Assembly: GCF_026183695.1 (NCBI RefSeq)
Contig: NZ_JAPFRD010000011.1
Location: 802,271 to 866,270 of the forward strand
Direction of reading: 5' to 3'
DNA from: Alteromonas aquimaris
GTDB lineage: Bacteria > Pseudomonadota > Gammaproteobacteria > Enterobacterales > Alteromonadaceae
DNA: 64,000 nt
Below, one piece after another: positions 28,433-37,359 of this stretch. The position numbers were made by a program, and so were the translations under genes. The notes under the pieces were generated by a model. It searched no databases. It saw nothing but the letters and a program-made list of their open reading frames with translations, and was not told where the DNA came from. The first letter of the stretch is position 1; each line of letters begins with the position of its first letter.

Positions 28433-29794
28433 TTATTCAATTACAATAAACAGTGAGCCGCCTTGGCGTTCCACTCGCAAAAGAACAGTAGAACGACTCC
28501 TTGCCAGCGCTTGATTCAACTCTTTCAAATTTTTCACCCGTTGCTGGTTTACCGAAACAATTAAATCGCCTGGCCTCAAACCACTGTAAGCGGCCGTACT
28601 GTTGGGCGCGACGTGAATAACCCGAACCCCGGAATTATCCCCTTCAGCCTGAAGTTGGACCCCACTCAATAACTTATGCTGTGTCTTTGAGGTGACGGAA
28701 ACCTCGTCAGGAGACTGGACTTTGACGTCAACGTTCAATTCACGCCCGTCACGTAACAGCGCCACTCTAGCTTTCTGACCGATAGCTTTCATCCCTATCT
28801 GACTACGCAGGATGCCCGTGGAAGTGGTGGGCTTGCCATCTATCGCAATGATCACATCCCCTGTTCTTAGCCCTGCTCTAAAGGCAGGGGAATCTTCTAC
28901 TACTTGGGTAATTAACACGCCGGTACGTCCGTTCTCCAATTTGAAGGCTTCACGTAAATTTGGGGTGATATCCTGAATGCCTATACCAATCTGGCCGCGT
29001 TTTACCTCCCCGCTATCAACAATCTGTAACATACTGGCATACGCCATGTTAGCGGGTATGGCGAAGCCTATGCCCACATTGCCTCCAGCAGGCGAGATAA
29101 TGGCGGTATTGATGCCCACCAATTCGCCAGCTAGGTTGACTAATGCGCCGCCTGAATTTCCGGGGTTGATGGAGGCGTCTGTTTGAATAAAGTTTTCATA
29201 CCCTTCGATGCCTAATCCTGTTCTGCCCAGAGCACTAATGACCCCGGTAGTGACGGTTTGGCCAAGCCCAAAGGGATTGCCGATCGCTACCACAAAGTCC
29301 CCCACTTCCATCACATCAGAATCGGCAAACTTGACCGCCTTCAGATTGGACGCCTCTACCTCTAAAATGGCAATATCCAGCTCGCTGTCAACACCCAACA
29401 CTTCAGCGATAAAATCACGCCCGTCAGAAAGGGAGACCAATACTTCATCCGCTCCCTTTATGACATGATGGTTGGTCATAATATAGCCATGTTCAGCATC
29501 TACAATGACCCCTGATCCCGCGCTTTGTTGTCTTTTTAGCGGGCGTTGTTCATAGTATCTGGGATCAGGAAGATTAAAGAAACGGCGAAAAAACGGATCG
29601 TTCAGCAATGGATTTTGGGTATATTTTTGTTTTGAATAGGTGGATATATTGACCACAGCCGGATTGACTTCCTTTATCATGGGCGATAGCGAAGGAAAAG
29701 GTTTGCCGTCAGGGGTTATATTAGGCAGTGCCGCCAGAGCTGTACTTATTGTTAGAGCATATAAAAAGATGGTGATGAATAGTTGTCTGTTCAT
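28433..29794 (-). CDS. degQ: Periplasmic serine protease DegQ (HtrA family)
   Basis: A 453-residue exported protease/chaperone. A signal peptide (about 1-21) is followed by the trypsin-like domain with H110 in TNHHVI, D140 in SELDIAIL and S214 in NPGNSGGAL, then two PDZ domains (about 255-345 and 365-450, motifs GQIGIGIQDI, SGVQLQ). The short linker before GSGVIVD has no long Q-linker like DegP, so DegQ is the better name. It degrades or holds misfolded envelope proteins. It lies alone, on the same strand as hsp20 and secDF. Confidence 0.9.
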   Translation of the reverse strand: MNRQLFITIFLYALTISTALAALPNITPDGKPFPSLSPMIKEVNPAVVNISTYSKQKYTQNPLLNDPFFRRFFNLPDPRYYEQRPLKRQQSAGSGVIVDAEHGYIMTNHHVIKGADEVLVSLSDGRDFIAEVLGVDSELDIAILEVEASNLKAVKFADSDVMEVGDFVVAIGNPFGLGQTVTTGVISALGRTGLGIEGYENFIQTDASINPGNSGGALVNLAGELVGINTAIISPAGGNVGIGFAIPANMAYASMLQIVDSGEVKRGQIGIGIQDITPNLREAFKLENGRTGVLITQVVEDSPAFRAGLRTGDVIIAIDGKPTTSTGILRSQIGMKAIGQKARVALLRDGRELNVDVKVQSPDEVSVTSKTQHKLLSGVQLQAEGDNSGVRVIHVAPNSTAAYSGLRPGDLIVSVNQQRVKNLKELNQALARSRSTVLLRVERQGGSLFIVIE

Positions 29795-29892
29795 GGCTGA
29801 TCCCTCTTACCGGGTATACAACATGTACCTACCTGAGCTGCAAAAATTGAATAAGAAAGGGGCGAATACCTACATTCGCCCCCGAAGCTTAG

Positions 29893-30390
29893 TTACGCAA
29901 CTTTTTCAGCTTTCTCCTTGCCCTTCTCATTTTCCTTGTCCTTATCGGACTTATGTTGAAGGATATTACTACCACCGTTAATCGAGATAGTTCTAGGCTT
30001 CATCGCCTCAGGGATTTCCTTGACTAGTTCAATAGTAAGCAAGCCGTTAGATAAGTCGGCACCGGTTACTTCTACGTAGTCTGCCAGGTTAAATTTGCGC
30101 TCGAAAGAACGGTTAGCAATACCTTGATATAGATATTTACTTTCGTCTTTAGCCTCCTTATTACCTTTAACTGTGAGGACGCCTTTTTCAACTTGTAACT
30201 CAAGGTCGTCCTGAGAGAATCCAGCTACCGCCACGGTAATAGCGTACTTATTTTCATCTAACACTTCGATGTTGTAGGGGGGGTAGCCACCAGAAGTTGA
30301 ATCGCCGGTCAACGCACTGTTAATTAGCGATGCAAAACGGTCAAATCCCACACTGTTTCGATATAGTGGTGATAAATCAATTGTATTCAT
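29893..30390 (-). CDS. Small heat-shock protein, Hsp20/IbpA family
   Basis: A 165-residue holdase of the IbpA/IbpB group. It starts MNTIDLSPLYRNSVGFDRFAS, typical of IbpA, with the alpha-crystallin domain from about 38 to 130 (YPPYNIEVLDENKYAITVAVAGF; ERKFNLADYVEV) and a charged Lys/Glu tail (DKDKENEKGKEKAEKVA). The start (30388-30390) has GGAGG 8 nt upstream; the frame extends 13 codons further without support. A sigma-32-type promoter and a possible RNA thermometer precede it. The IbpA family binds aggregated proteins in heat shock for DnaK/ClpB refolding. Confidence 0.9.
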   Translation of the reverse strand: MNTIDLSPLYRNSVGFDRFASLINSALTGDSTSGGYPPYNIEVLDENKYAITVAVAGFSQDDLELQVEKGVLTVKGNKEAKDESKYLYQGIANRSFERKFNLADYVEVTGADLSNGLLTIELVKEIPEAMKPRTISINGGSNILQHKSDKDKENEKGKEKAEKVA

Positions 30391-30398
30391 GGTTATAT

Positions 30399-30413
30399 CC
30401 TCCATTGAAGCAA
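30399..30413 (-). promoter_or_regulatory. Possible ROSE-like RNA thermometer at the Hsp20 ribosome site
   Basis: On the transcript the ribosome site GGAGG (30403-30399) follows TTGCT (30413-30409) by five nt. ROSE elements upstream of IbpA-type genes pair a UUGCU-like strand with the ribosome site. The match is short and no full fold was computed. Confidence 0.35.
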
Positions 30414-30472
30414 TATAAATAAAAAACAATTAATTTCGAAAGGCTCTGGATAGACATCCTTTCACTGTATTT

Positions 30473-30500
30473 TTTAGGGTTTGGAAAAAGAGATTTCAAG
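30473..30500 (-). promoter_or_regulatory. Heat-shock (sigma-32 type) promoter of Hsp20 gene
   Basis: A -35 of CTTGAA (30500-30495) matches the sigma-32 consensus exactly. A -10 of CCCTAAA (30479-30473) follows after 15 nt, close to the CCCCAT-T consensus. The predicted transcript has a leader of about 80 nt. Confidence 0.6.
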
Positions 30501-30544
30501 AGCAAAAAAATAAAATTTTTTTATAATTTTATTACTACCAGGAA

Positions 30545-30578
30545 TAAAAAAGAGCACGTGCTGTTCACGGTGCTCTTT
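30545..30578 (-). terminator. Rho-independent terminator after secDF
   Basis: On the minus strand the arms AAAGAGCAC and GTGCTCTTT (9 bp) flank a 12-nt loop and are followed by a T-run. It sits 80 nt downstream of the secDF stop codon. Confidence 0.75.
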
Positions 30579-30658
30579 GAGTAATCCATCGCTTCCTCTA
30601 TTCGTTTTCGCTAGACATCTGTGAAAGATATAGGATGTGCTTGCGTACCGAAATGAGG

Positions 30659-33214
30659 CTAAGGAATATGCGCAAGTGAAGCTTTAATTTCTTCTGCAGT
30701 AGGTTTAAGTTGGGCTTTTCCCTTTTTCTGACGCTGCATACCTAACCAATACATCAAAGAAGAGGTGATAAACAAAGTAGATGAGGTGCCAATCACCACA
30801 GCAAACACCATAGGCAACGCGAAGCTTTCCACAGCAGTACCGCCAAGCCATGCCATCGGCAGCAACGCCAGTAAAGTAGTTAGCGATGTAAACACGGTGC
30901 GACTGAGGGTGCTGTTAACTGCTTGATTAATGATAACAGACAAAGGTTTACTTGCATCCAGCCGCAGAAGTTCCCGAATACGATCAAGTACCACCACTTT
31001 GTCGTTAATGGAATAGCCGATAAGTGCCAATAAGGCGGCCACTGCGGTCAGATTAAACTCTACCCCACTCACGACAAAAAATCCGATGGTTTTGGTTAAA
31101 TCCAGGATCACTGTCAATAAAGCGGCCATGGCAAAATGGGTCTCGAATCTTATCCATAGATAAACTAGCATTCCAGCGCCCGCAATCAGCAAGGCGAGAA
31201 TAGACAACTCGGTAAAACCATCGCTGACTTTGGGCCCCACCATGTCGACTTTTAAAAATGTAACTTCATTATCTGTCAGTGAAATAACTTGTTTCAGCTG
31301 TTCAATTTGTGCAGCGTTATTATGTTTGGCTCCTTGCGCAGCATTATCAGCACTAATAGGAGCGCGCAACAGATAACGATGTTGATCGCCGTATTCCTGA
31401 ATCGCTATATGACTAAAACCCTCGTCTTGGGTGACCTGTCTAAGTTCGTCGATGGACAAGTTGGGGGCTGTGACTTCGATTATTGTGCCGCCGGTAAAGT
31501 CGACGCCGTACTCTAATCCCGGCTTGATAAACAGCGCGATGGATACCACTGTGAGCACCACTGAAATAAAAAATGCGATCTTACGTTTTGCTATAAAGTT
31601 GAAACCAACGAGCTTGTCACTGAGTCGTAGCAAAGGCGAGGTAAAATCTAATGGCGTGTATTCGCGTGCGGACACCTGTTTAGCCTTGGCGACCTTAAGC
31701 ATTATCATTTTGGTAAGCGCCACGGCGGTAAATACCGATGACACGATCCCAAGTGCAATGGTAATGGCGAAGCCTTTAACCGGCCCGCTACCAAACATAA
31801 ACAGTAAGCTTACCGCAATCAGAGTGGTAAAGTTAGAATCGACAATGGTGGCTAACGCTTTGGCAAAACCGACTTCAATAGCACTGACGGGCGGCCGGCC
31901 TTTTTTGCTTTCTTCGCGAATACGTTCATTTACAAGGATATTGGCATCGACGGCCATCCCCATGGTTAGAATTAATCCTGCTATACCGGGTAAGGTTAGG
32001 GTGGCATCAAATAGGGTCAGCGCTCCAAACAATAGCGCCATATTGATACACAGCGCAAAACTGGCAATGGCCCCCCATCTACCATAAATAGCTACCATAC
32101 ACATTAATACCAGAACCGCGCCCGCCACACCACTTTGGATACCTGCTTGAATAGCGTCACCGCCTAAATCGGGCCCAACTGTGCGTTCTTCAATAATGGA
32201 AAGTGGGATTGGCAAGGCACCGGTGCGCAGCATCAATGCGGTATTACTCGCTTCAGGCAATGTGAAATTACCCGTGATCTCACCGCGGCCCCCAGGAATT
32301 GTGCTATTAATAACGGGGGCTGTAATCACCTTATCGTCTAGCACAATGGCTAATACCCGGCCGATGTTGTCGCGAGTCATGGCGGCAAACTGCTTGGCGC
32401 CAGCACTATCCAGTCTAAAGGTGACCACGGGCTGGCCGGTTTCACTACTTAGTTCGCCCGCCGCATCGGTAATATGTTCACCTTTTAAAGCGACTTTTTG
32501 TTCAAGACGGTAAAGGTTGCCAGCTTCGTCTATTCTGGTCATCGACGGGCCTGAGCGACTGTCAGCCTGCCAATGGAAAGTCATCTGCGCAGTAGTTCCC
32601 AACAAACGTTTTACAGACGCAGGATCAGACACGCCAGGCATCTGCACTAAAATAGCCTCTTTCCCCTGCAAGGTGACGGTGGGCTCCGTCAGTCCGGTTT
32701 CGTTTAGTCGTTTACGAACAATCTCTACACTTCTTCCCAGCGCATCCTTAAGCAATTGTTTAGTGTATTGCTCGTCCAATGTCAGCGTCACTGTGTGCTG
32801 CTTTATCTTGACATCAAGTGCACTGCCACCAGAGGGCTGCGCAGAGACAGAGAAGGCGGCTGCGGCGATCTTTCTGGCATCTATTTCATCGCGGAATGTA
32901 AACACCCGCTGGTGCTCGCCATCCTTGTTATTCACTATGTGGCTGTCGGAATAGCGGATATTTTGGGCGCGCAATTCGCTGAATAAGTCGGCTGCCAAAC
33001 TGTCTAATTGTTTAGCAAGGAGTTCGTGAGTGTCGGCGGCCAGCAAAAGATGGGAGCCGCCTTGTAAATCTAACCCTAACAATAAGGTATTGGAGGTATA
33101 CCAGTCAGGTAGCTGTTGTTTCAGCGATTGAGGCAAAATATTGGGAGCAGCGCTAAACAGCCCCAGTAATACAATGAGTACGTATACAAAACCACGCAAT
33201 GAAAATCGCGCCAT
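30659..33214 (-). CDS. secDF: Fused protein translocase subunit SecDF
   Basis: An 851-residue fusion of SecD and SecF, which use the proton gradient to pull preproteins through SecYEG. The SecD part shows LLGLDLQGGSHLLL (first conserved motif), periplasmic loop P1, and the GLDL..PGGRGE region, then TM 2-6. The SecF part starts near residue 535 with TM7, GLEYGVDFTGGTIIEV (the SecF signature), and ends with TM 8-12. E. coli keeps secD and secF separate; fusion is seen in Bacillus and in accessory copies of some marine bacteria. No yajC is adjacent. The start (ATG, MARFSLRG) is 17 codons after the first open start. A signal-peptide protein gene lies 72 nt upstream. Confidence 0.9.
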   Translation of the reverse strand: MARFSLRGFVYVLIVLLGLFSAAPNILPQSLKQQLPDWYTSNTLLLGLDLQGGSHLLLAADTHELLAKQLDSLAADLFSELRAQNIRYSDSHIVNNKDGEHQRVFTFRDEIDARKIAAAAFSVSAQPSGGSALDVKIKQHTVTLTLDEQYTKQLLKDALGRSVEIVRKRLNETGLTEPTVTLQGKEAILVQMPGVSDPASVKRLLGTTAQMTFHWQADSRSGPSMTRIDEAGNLYRLEQKVALKGEHITDAAGELSSETGQPVVTFRLDSAGAKQFAAMTRDNIGRVLAIVLDDKVITAPVINSTIPGGRGEITGNFTLPEASNTALMLRTGALPIPLSIIEERTVGPDLGGDAIQAGIQSGVAGAVLVLMCMVAIYGRWGAIASFALCINMALLFGALTLFDATLTLPGIAGLILTMGMAVDANILVNERIREESKKGRPPVSAIEVGFAKALATIVDSNFTTLIAVSLLFMFGSGPVKGFAITIALGIVSSVFTAVALTKMIMLKVAKAKQVSAREYTPLDFTSPLLRLSDKLVGFNFIAKRKIAFFISVVLTVVSIALFIKPGLEYGVDFTGGTIIEVTAPNLSIDELRQVTQDEGFSHIAIQEYGDQHRYLLRAPISADNAAQGAKHNNAAQIEQLKQVISLTDNEVTFLKVDMVGPKVSDGFTELSILALLIAGAGMLVYLWIRFETHFAMAALLTVILDLTKTIGFFVVSGVEFNLTAVAALLALIGYSINDKVVVLDRIRELLRLDASKPLSVIINQAVNSTLSRTVFTSLTTLLALLPMAWLGGTAVESFALPMVFAVVIGTSSTLFITSSLMYWLGMQRQKKGKAQLKPTAEEIKASLAHIP

Positions 33215-33286
33215 TTTTTTAATTCCTAAACAAAGAAGGGGTAAGGCGAAAATATGCACCTGCACATTGACACCGATTAATTGTGC

Positions 33287-33658
33287 TTAGGGCAGAAGAA
33301 TGGGTGGGCCGCGAGGGATAGGACGATAGTGTTTTTGTATATGGCCGTGGAGCAATGCCTCCAACGCGAGTGTTGAAACCACGGTAGTCGCTTGTACTAA
33401 AGCCCACGGAGGTATTAGATCGGGTGTATCGGCCTGTTCAATCCCATCCAGCGTGGTGCCCGTCCAACGAAGGGAGTGACTTTTACTTGTGTAGTTATAC
33501 TGGACTACCGGAGAAGATTTAGAAAATGCTGGCTGCTCAGACACATTATCAGTGGCAAAACTGGCATTCATAATAAGACACGAGAACACCCACGCCATAA
33601 ATACTGGCATAAAACACGACATTTTCTCACGCAAATTCATCGGGTTCACAGTAGTCAT
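33287..33658 (-). CDS. Small exported protein upstream of secDF
   Basis: A 123-residue protein that begins MTTVNPMNLREKMSCFMPV and continues with a hydrophobic signal segment (FMAWVFSCLIMNASFA). The mature part is about 90 residues, with a second hydrophobic patch (LVQATTVVSTLALEALL) and a Pro-rich end (YRPIPRGPPILLP). I do not recognise a family. It lies 72 nt before secDF on the same strand and may be co-transcribed with it. Confidence 0.5.
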   Translation of the reverse strand: MTTVNPMNLREKMSCFMPVFMAWVFSCLIMNASFATDNVSEQPAFSKSSPVVQYNYTSKSHSLRWTGTTLDGIEQADTPDLIPPWALVQATTVVSTLALEALLHGHIQKHYRPIPRGPPILLP

Positions 33659-34061
33659 TCTATCATCAGGCCAGGTGCAGGACAGAAGTGATCTCATAGG
33701 GGGCGACACTACAAATATGATGCTGAAACGGTAAAATAACAAGCGCCTGAGCAAGAATATTTTTTATTGATTTGGTTTAGCTTTTGGGTACAAAAAATAA
33801 AGTACATCCAGCCATATATAGAGCTGTGTAAAGGGCTTTTAAAAGCTTACAGAAAAGGTGATGGCAGCGTTGCGTTCTCTGAGATGGTAACGAGTCCGAA
33901 CGCTTTATACTTGTTCGCTATCTCATGTAGCTGTTCCGTCTGGTTAATCGACTTCAAGCCGGCTAACCTTATAGCCAGTTGTGAATTAGAAGTAGATAGC
34001 TTCATTTTCAATATTTTGGTTGGCAAATAGACTGTTCAATATGAACAGAAAAGGACAAAAC
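33659..34061. other. Divergent promoter region
   Basis: About 400 bases between the small exported gene (minus) and the quinone oxidoreductase gene (plus). A weak 87-codon frame (33767-34030) has no ribosome site. Nothing else is visible. Confidence 0.4.
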
Positions 34062-35051
34062 ATGAGAGCAATGATTGTTGAGCAGTACGGTGATAACGGT
34101 GAATTTGTGCAGGCCGACGTGCCCAAACCAGAGGTAACTGCTAACCACATATTGGTGCGTATTGCAGCCTCGAGTGTGAACCCAGTGGATACCAAGATTC
34201 GAGCAAATGGTGCTAGCCTGCCTTTTGCGCCAAAGCTTCCGGCGATATTGGGCATGGACTTTGCCGGCACAGTGGAAGCCGTAGGCGAAGGAGTAACAGA
34301 GTTTAGCGTGGGCGATGCAGTCTACGGTTGCGCCGGTGGCCTGGGTGATTTGCAAGGCACGCTCGCAGAATTCATTAATGCGGATGTGCGTCTGGTGGCA
34401 AAAAAGCCAGCCAATTTAAGTATGCGCGAAGCGGCCGCACTACCGTTAGTAAGTATCACCGCATACGAAGGCTTAACGCGCGCAGGCATGACCGCAGGGC
34501 AAAAGGTGCTGGTACATGGCGGCAGTGGCGGTGTCGGCCATATCGCATTACAGCTCGCGAAAGCATGGGGGGCAGAAGTGTATGCCAGCGCAGGCAGCCA
34601 GGAAAAACTCGACCTGATCCGCGAACTGGGTGCTTCCCCAATAAACTATAAAACCGAGTCGGTATCGGATTACGTGGATGCCCACACCGATGGAAAAGGG
34701 TTTGACGTGGTATTTGACTCGGTAGGCAGTGAAAACATTGCACCATCGCTGGAGGCGGCAACGCTCAATGGTCAAATTGCTACCACAGTGTCAACGGTCG
34801 AAGTCGACCTGTCTCAAGCACATCTGAAGGGCTTATCCCTCCATGTGGTATTTATGCTGATCCCCATGATCCACAATGTGGGCCGAGAAGCCCACGCCAT
34901 CATCCTAGAAGAAGTAGCTAAACTCGCTGAAAGCGGCAAGCTCAAGCCCGTGCTGGATGAAAACCGCTATTCATTGGCTGAAGTGGGCAAGGCGCATTCA
35001 CGTTTGTTAAGTGGCGAAGGTATGGGTAAGGTGGTGATTGATAATGAGTAA
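34062..35051 (+). CDS. NADPH:quinone oxidoreductase-like, zinc-independent MDR protein
   Basis: A 329-residue medium-chain reductase. GroES-like domain first (SSVNPVDTKIRANG, ILGMDFAGTVEAVGEGV), then a Rossmann domain with VLVHGGSGGVGHIALQLAKAWGAEV and YASAGS. The Cys/His zinc ligands of alcohol dehydrogenases are absent, so this is the quinone oxidoreductase/zeta-crystallin type. It reduces a quinone or enal with NADPH. The ATG at 34062 has AAGGA 7 nt upstream. It stands alone at the left border of the accessory island. Confidence 0.87.
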   Translation: MRAMIVEQYGDNGEFVQADVPKPEVTANHILVRIAASSVNPVDTKIRANGASLPFAPKLPAILGMDFAGTVEAVGEGVTEFSVGDAVYGCAGGLGDLQGTLAEFINADVRLVAKKPANLSMREAAALPLVSITAYEGLTRAGMTAGQKVLVHGGSGGVGHIALQLAKAWGAEVYASAGSQEKLDLIRELGASPINYKTESVSDYVDAHTDGKGFDVVFDSVGSENIAPSLEAATLNGQIATTVSTVEVDLSQAHLKGLSLHVVFMLIPMIHNVGREAHAIILEEVAKLAESGKLKPVLDENRYSLAEVGKAHSRLLSGEGMGKVVIDNE

Positions 35052-35513
35052 TTGAAAACCCAGTTGTCTTTGAAAGGTGACTCGATAGCATTACCGCAAG
35101 ATATGTATTACTTGGTTGAGAAAAGGCTGACTCAGCTTAAATCTAGTCATGAATATTCTAACATTTACTCCTATCTACGAGGTGAGGAACAGGTCATCGA
35201 ACACACTTTGATGGACATTGGGTTGTATTGCATCAAAACAGAGAAGCGACGATGAACTATGTTATAAAAAATGGGGAGTTTTTTAGGTACTTTACTTGTA
35301 GACGAATACTACATTATTCTGACTTTTTTCAGCTCTCATGGCTTAAAAAAACAACGAGCAGTCCACCAATAATTTATCATCAAACCATTCAAAAGTGGAT
35401 AAGACAAGGTCAAAATTGGAGAGCTAAATAACCTAATGTTCTCCTCATTATAGGGCCATTAAACCCCAATAGTGGAGGGTAGTAAATTTAAAAAAATTTC
35501 GTAAAAAAGGAAG
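35052..35513 (+). other. Region with two doubtful, overlapping small frames
   Basis: Two frames (35052-35255 from TTG, 35252-35431 from ATG) overlap by ATGA, as coupled genes do, but neither has a ribosome site or a known motif. The second is rich in aromatic and basic residues. They may be remnants of a mobile element or chance frames. No other structure is seen before the tRNA end. Confidence 0.25.
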
Positions 35514-35833
35514 TGGTGGCCCCACCCTGACTTGAACAGGGGACCTGCCGATTCTGGGCTTCCACCGCTTTCGCGGAGGCATGGACTATATCATCACCTT
35601 CGACTTATTTCGTTAAGGTGCCGGGCGCTAATAGTGTATTACACAGCAGGAACGTGCTGAACCACTTAGTCTCTGAACCTTCTCCTCACGCCTGAAGAGC
35701 TTGGCTGCTGATTGGCTTACGATCACTCGCTTAGCTTTCCAGCAATTCACCCGGTTTTCCATCAAACATTTCTGCTTGTGGTCACAATTTCAGTTTATGA
35801 GTCGGATGCTCTAACCAACTGAGCTATGGGGCC
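35514..35833 (-). tRNA. tRNA with anticodon CAU, interrupted by a group I intron
   Basis: Two exons, 35833-35797 and 35553-35514, join to a 77-nt tRNA. Acceptor arms are GGCCCCA and TGGGGCC with discriminator A and encoded CCA; D arm GCTC/GAGC; T arm CCCTG-TTCAAGT-CAGGG. Anticodon loop CTCATAA (anticodon CAT) is closed by four pairs; the 27-43 pair (T-C) is mismatched. With CAU it is elongator Met or Ile2 (lysidine-modified); the GGCCCC start, as in E. coli Ile2, leans to Ile2 but I do not decide. The gene is cut exactly after the anticodon by 243 nt. Splicing is required to make it functional. Confidence 0.85.
35554..35796 (-). ncRNA. Self-splicing group I intron in the tRNA anticodon loop
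   Basis: The 243-nt insert has the conserved core of subgroup IC3 introns, like Azoarcus tRNA-Ile(CAU): GCTAAGCG (P/J4), AGCCAAGC, GGTTCAGAGACTA (R) and ATATAGTCC (S), with GACTA/TAGTC forming P7. P1: the 5' exon end CTCAT pairs with the guide GTGA (35785-35782) with the U-G pair at the splice site. P10: ATT just before the guide pairs with AAT at the start of the 3' exon. The last intron base is G (35554). P9 closes with a GAAA tetraloop. No open frame is inside, so it has no homing endonuclease. Confidence 0.88.
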
Positions 35834-35886
35834 TTCCTTTTTTGATTTACTTGCGCGGCTGCACAACTTTATGTAAATCGGGCGGT

Positions 35887-35915
35887 ATTATATGGGCATT
35901 TTTTTAAGATGTCAT
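35887..35915 (-). promoter_or_regulatory. Promoter of the intron-containing tRNA
   Basis: A -10 of TATAAT (35892-35887) and a -35 of ATGACA (35915-35910) are 17 nt apart. A GC-rich stretch follows (ACCGCCCG), as in stringently controlled stable-RNA promoters. The leader to the tRNA would be about 45 nt. Confidence 0.75.
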
Positions 35916-36260
35916 TACTTCTATTGACTCAAACGTTTTAACTGGCTGCTTTTTAACCCAATAGCTAAAAATGAGAAGTTATTTATGAGGCAAGTGCCAG
36001 TATCCAGTTGAATAATCTTAGTGAAGAAAGCTGATATTGTTGCGAGTCACAGGTACAGCGTGCAATCAATCTTGTGAAAAAAATTGCATAACGTGCTTTA
36101 AAATTTGCTGACATTTCAACAAAAAAGACTGGATATGCTTCGATAAATCCGAAAACCACGGCAAAATAATCCTGCGCGTCTGGTATCGTTAAAAGGTCAT
36201 AATTCGTAGATATCTCTGGCCCACGAAACGAGGTGCCGGCAAAATAATTTCTATTAAAAC
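35916..36260. other. Non-coding stretch before the island's first operon
   Basis: No gene is visible. It separates the leftward tRNA unit from the rightward envelope operon. The palindrome at 36261 marks the start of the co-regulated island. Confidence 0.4.
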
Positions 36261-36272
36261 CGGAAATTTCCG
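36261..36272 (+). promoter_or_regulatory. Island palindrome copy 1, before the envelope operon
   Basis: CGGAAATTTCCG. A -10-like GATAAT (36299-36304) starts 28 nt after the last C of GGAAATTTCC. The start codon is 67 nt downstream. Confidence 0.7.
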
Positions 36273-36339
36273 ATAACCACGCTTTTCAAAATTTTCCTGA
36301 TAATCCTTCCCGAATTTAAAATTATTAGGAAATATACAG

Positions 36340-37347
36340 ATGAAAAAGAACACAATTACTATCGCATTAGCACTTACCACTACCACCACTTTTGCTACAG
36401 ATTTACAACCTAATGGTGCGCGCTTTGCTGCGCAAGGCAGTACCATGGTCAGCGCTGCCAAAGACAGCTTCGCGGTGATGGTTAATCCCGCCAATTTGCT
36501 AACACATTCTGACTCAGAGTGGGTAGGCGAGGCTGCATTAAACTTCATTCAGCGGGATAGCAGTTCGGCTGTTGAACAAGACCCAATTAATATGCTTGGT
36601 GGGTTCGTTGCGAAAGGCAACTTGATGGCAGGATTGGTCTACAGTGGAACCGCTGGTTCTGAAAGTGCACCTTACGATCCTGCCAATCAGCTGGGGTTAG
36701 AAACTTCACAAAGCGCTATCGCAATAGCTTATGGAAATGAACTTAAAGAGGGAGATGTATTCACCTATGGTGCAGGAGTCGTACTTAATATAATTGACCT
36801 GAAGCCTTCGCAAAGCCCTGCATTCTTTGGCTCAGGTTACACCGCTTCATTAAAAGCTGGGTTAAATCAGGATATATCCCTTGCGCAGCAGGCAATATTG
36901 TTTTCGGTTGATTTCGGTGCTGCGTACAGTAATGAAATCGAACCAGATGACGTCAAACAACCCGAGTTCACACTAAGGCCGGAGATTATCCGTTATGGTA
37001 TTACTACTCATATTACGCACCTAAACAGTTCGTTAAGTTGGGATTTAGCGCTAACCGCTGAACGGGTATCTATTACACAGACAAAGGACACTATTTTTCC
37101 TATCTATTCGGCCGGTTCTGAAACTCGGCTGGGGAGTGAGCTGTTATTGATCAATCCAATGTCACTCTCGGGCGATTTTGCACTCAGGGCAGGGATGCGT
37201 TATTTCGATGAAGAACAAACCCGTGAATTATTCAGCGGTGGATTAGGCTGGACTTCTGGTAGCTGGTCGTTGGATTTCTCAGCCGCAGAAGACGCGTTTA
37301 CGGAAAACGCAATGATATACAACGCCTCTGTTACTTATTTGTTTTAA
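36340..37347 (+). CDS. Predicted outer-membrane beta-barrel, TraF_2/FadL-like
   Basis: A 335-residue exported protein. A signal peptide (about 1-19) is followed by GARFAAQGSTMVSAAKDSFAVMVNPANLL, which resembles the start of TraF_2- and FadL-like outer-membrane proteins ('G...A...A.A..NPA.L'). The remainder is alternating polar and hydrophobic strands and ends with VTYLF, an aromatic last residue typical of Bam-assembled barrels. It is first in an operon with a caspase-like protein and another exported protein, and is controlled by the island palindrome. A pore or scaffold role is inference. Confidence 0.65.
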   Translation: MKKNTITIALALTTTTTFATDLQPNGARFAAQGSTMVSAAKDSFAVMVNPANLLTHSDSEWVGEAALNFIQRDSSSAVEQDPINMLGGFVAKGNLMAGLVYSGTAGSESAPYDPANQLGLETSQSAIAIAYGNELKEGDVFTYGAGVVLNIIDLKPSQSPAFFGSGYTASLKAGLNQDISLAQQAILFSVDFGAAYSNEIEPDDVKQPEFTLRPEIIRYGITTHITHLNSSLSWDLALTAERVSITQTKDTIFPIYSAGSETRLGSELLLINPMSLSGDFALRAGMRYFDEEQTRELFSGGLGWTSGSWSLDFSAAEDAFTENAMIYNASVTYLF

Positions 37348-37359
37348 TCGGAGGTAAGA

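Noticed and set aside
35554..35796. A tRNA pseudogene disrupted by random insertion
   Set aside because: P1, P10, P7 and the last G agree on splice sites that restore the tRNA, which fits an intron much better.
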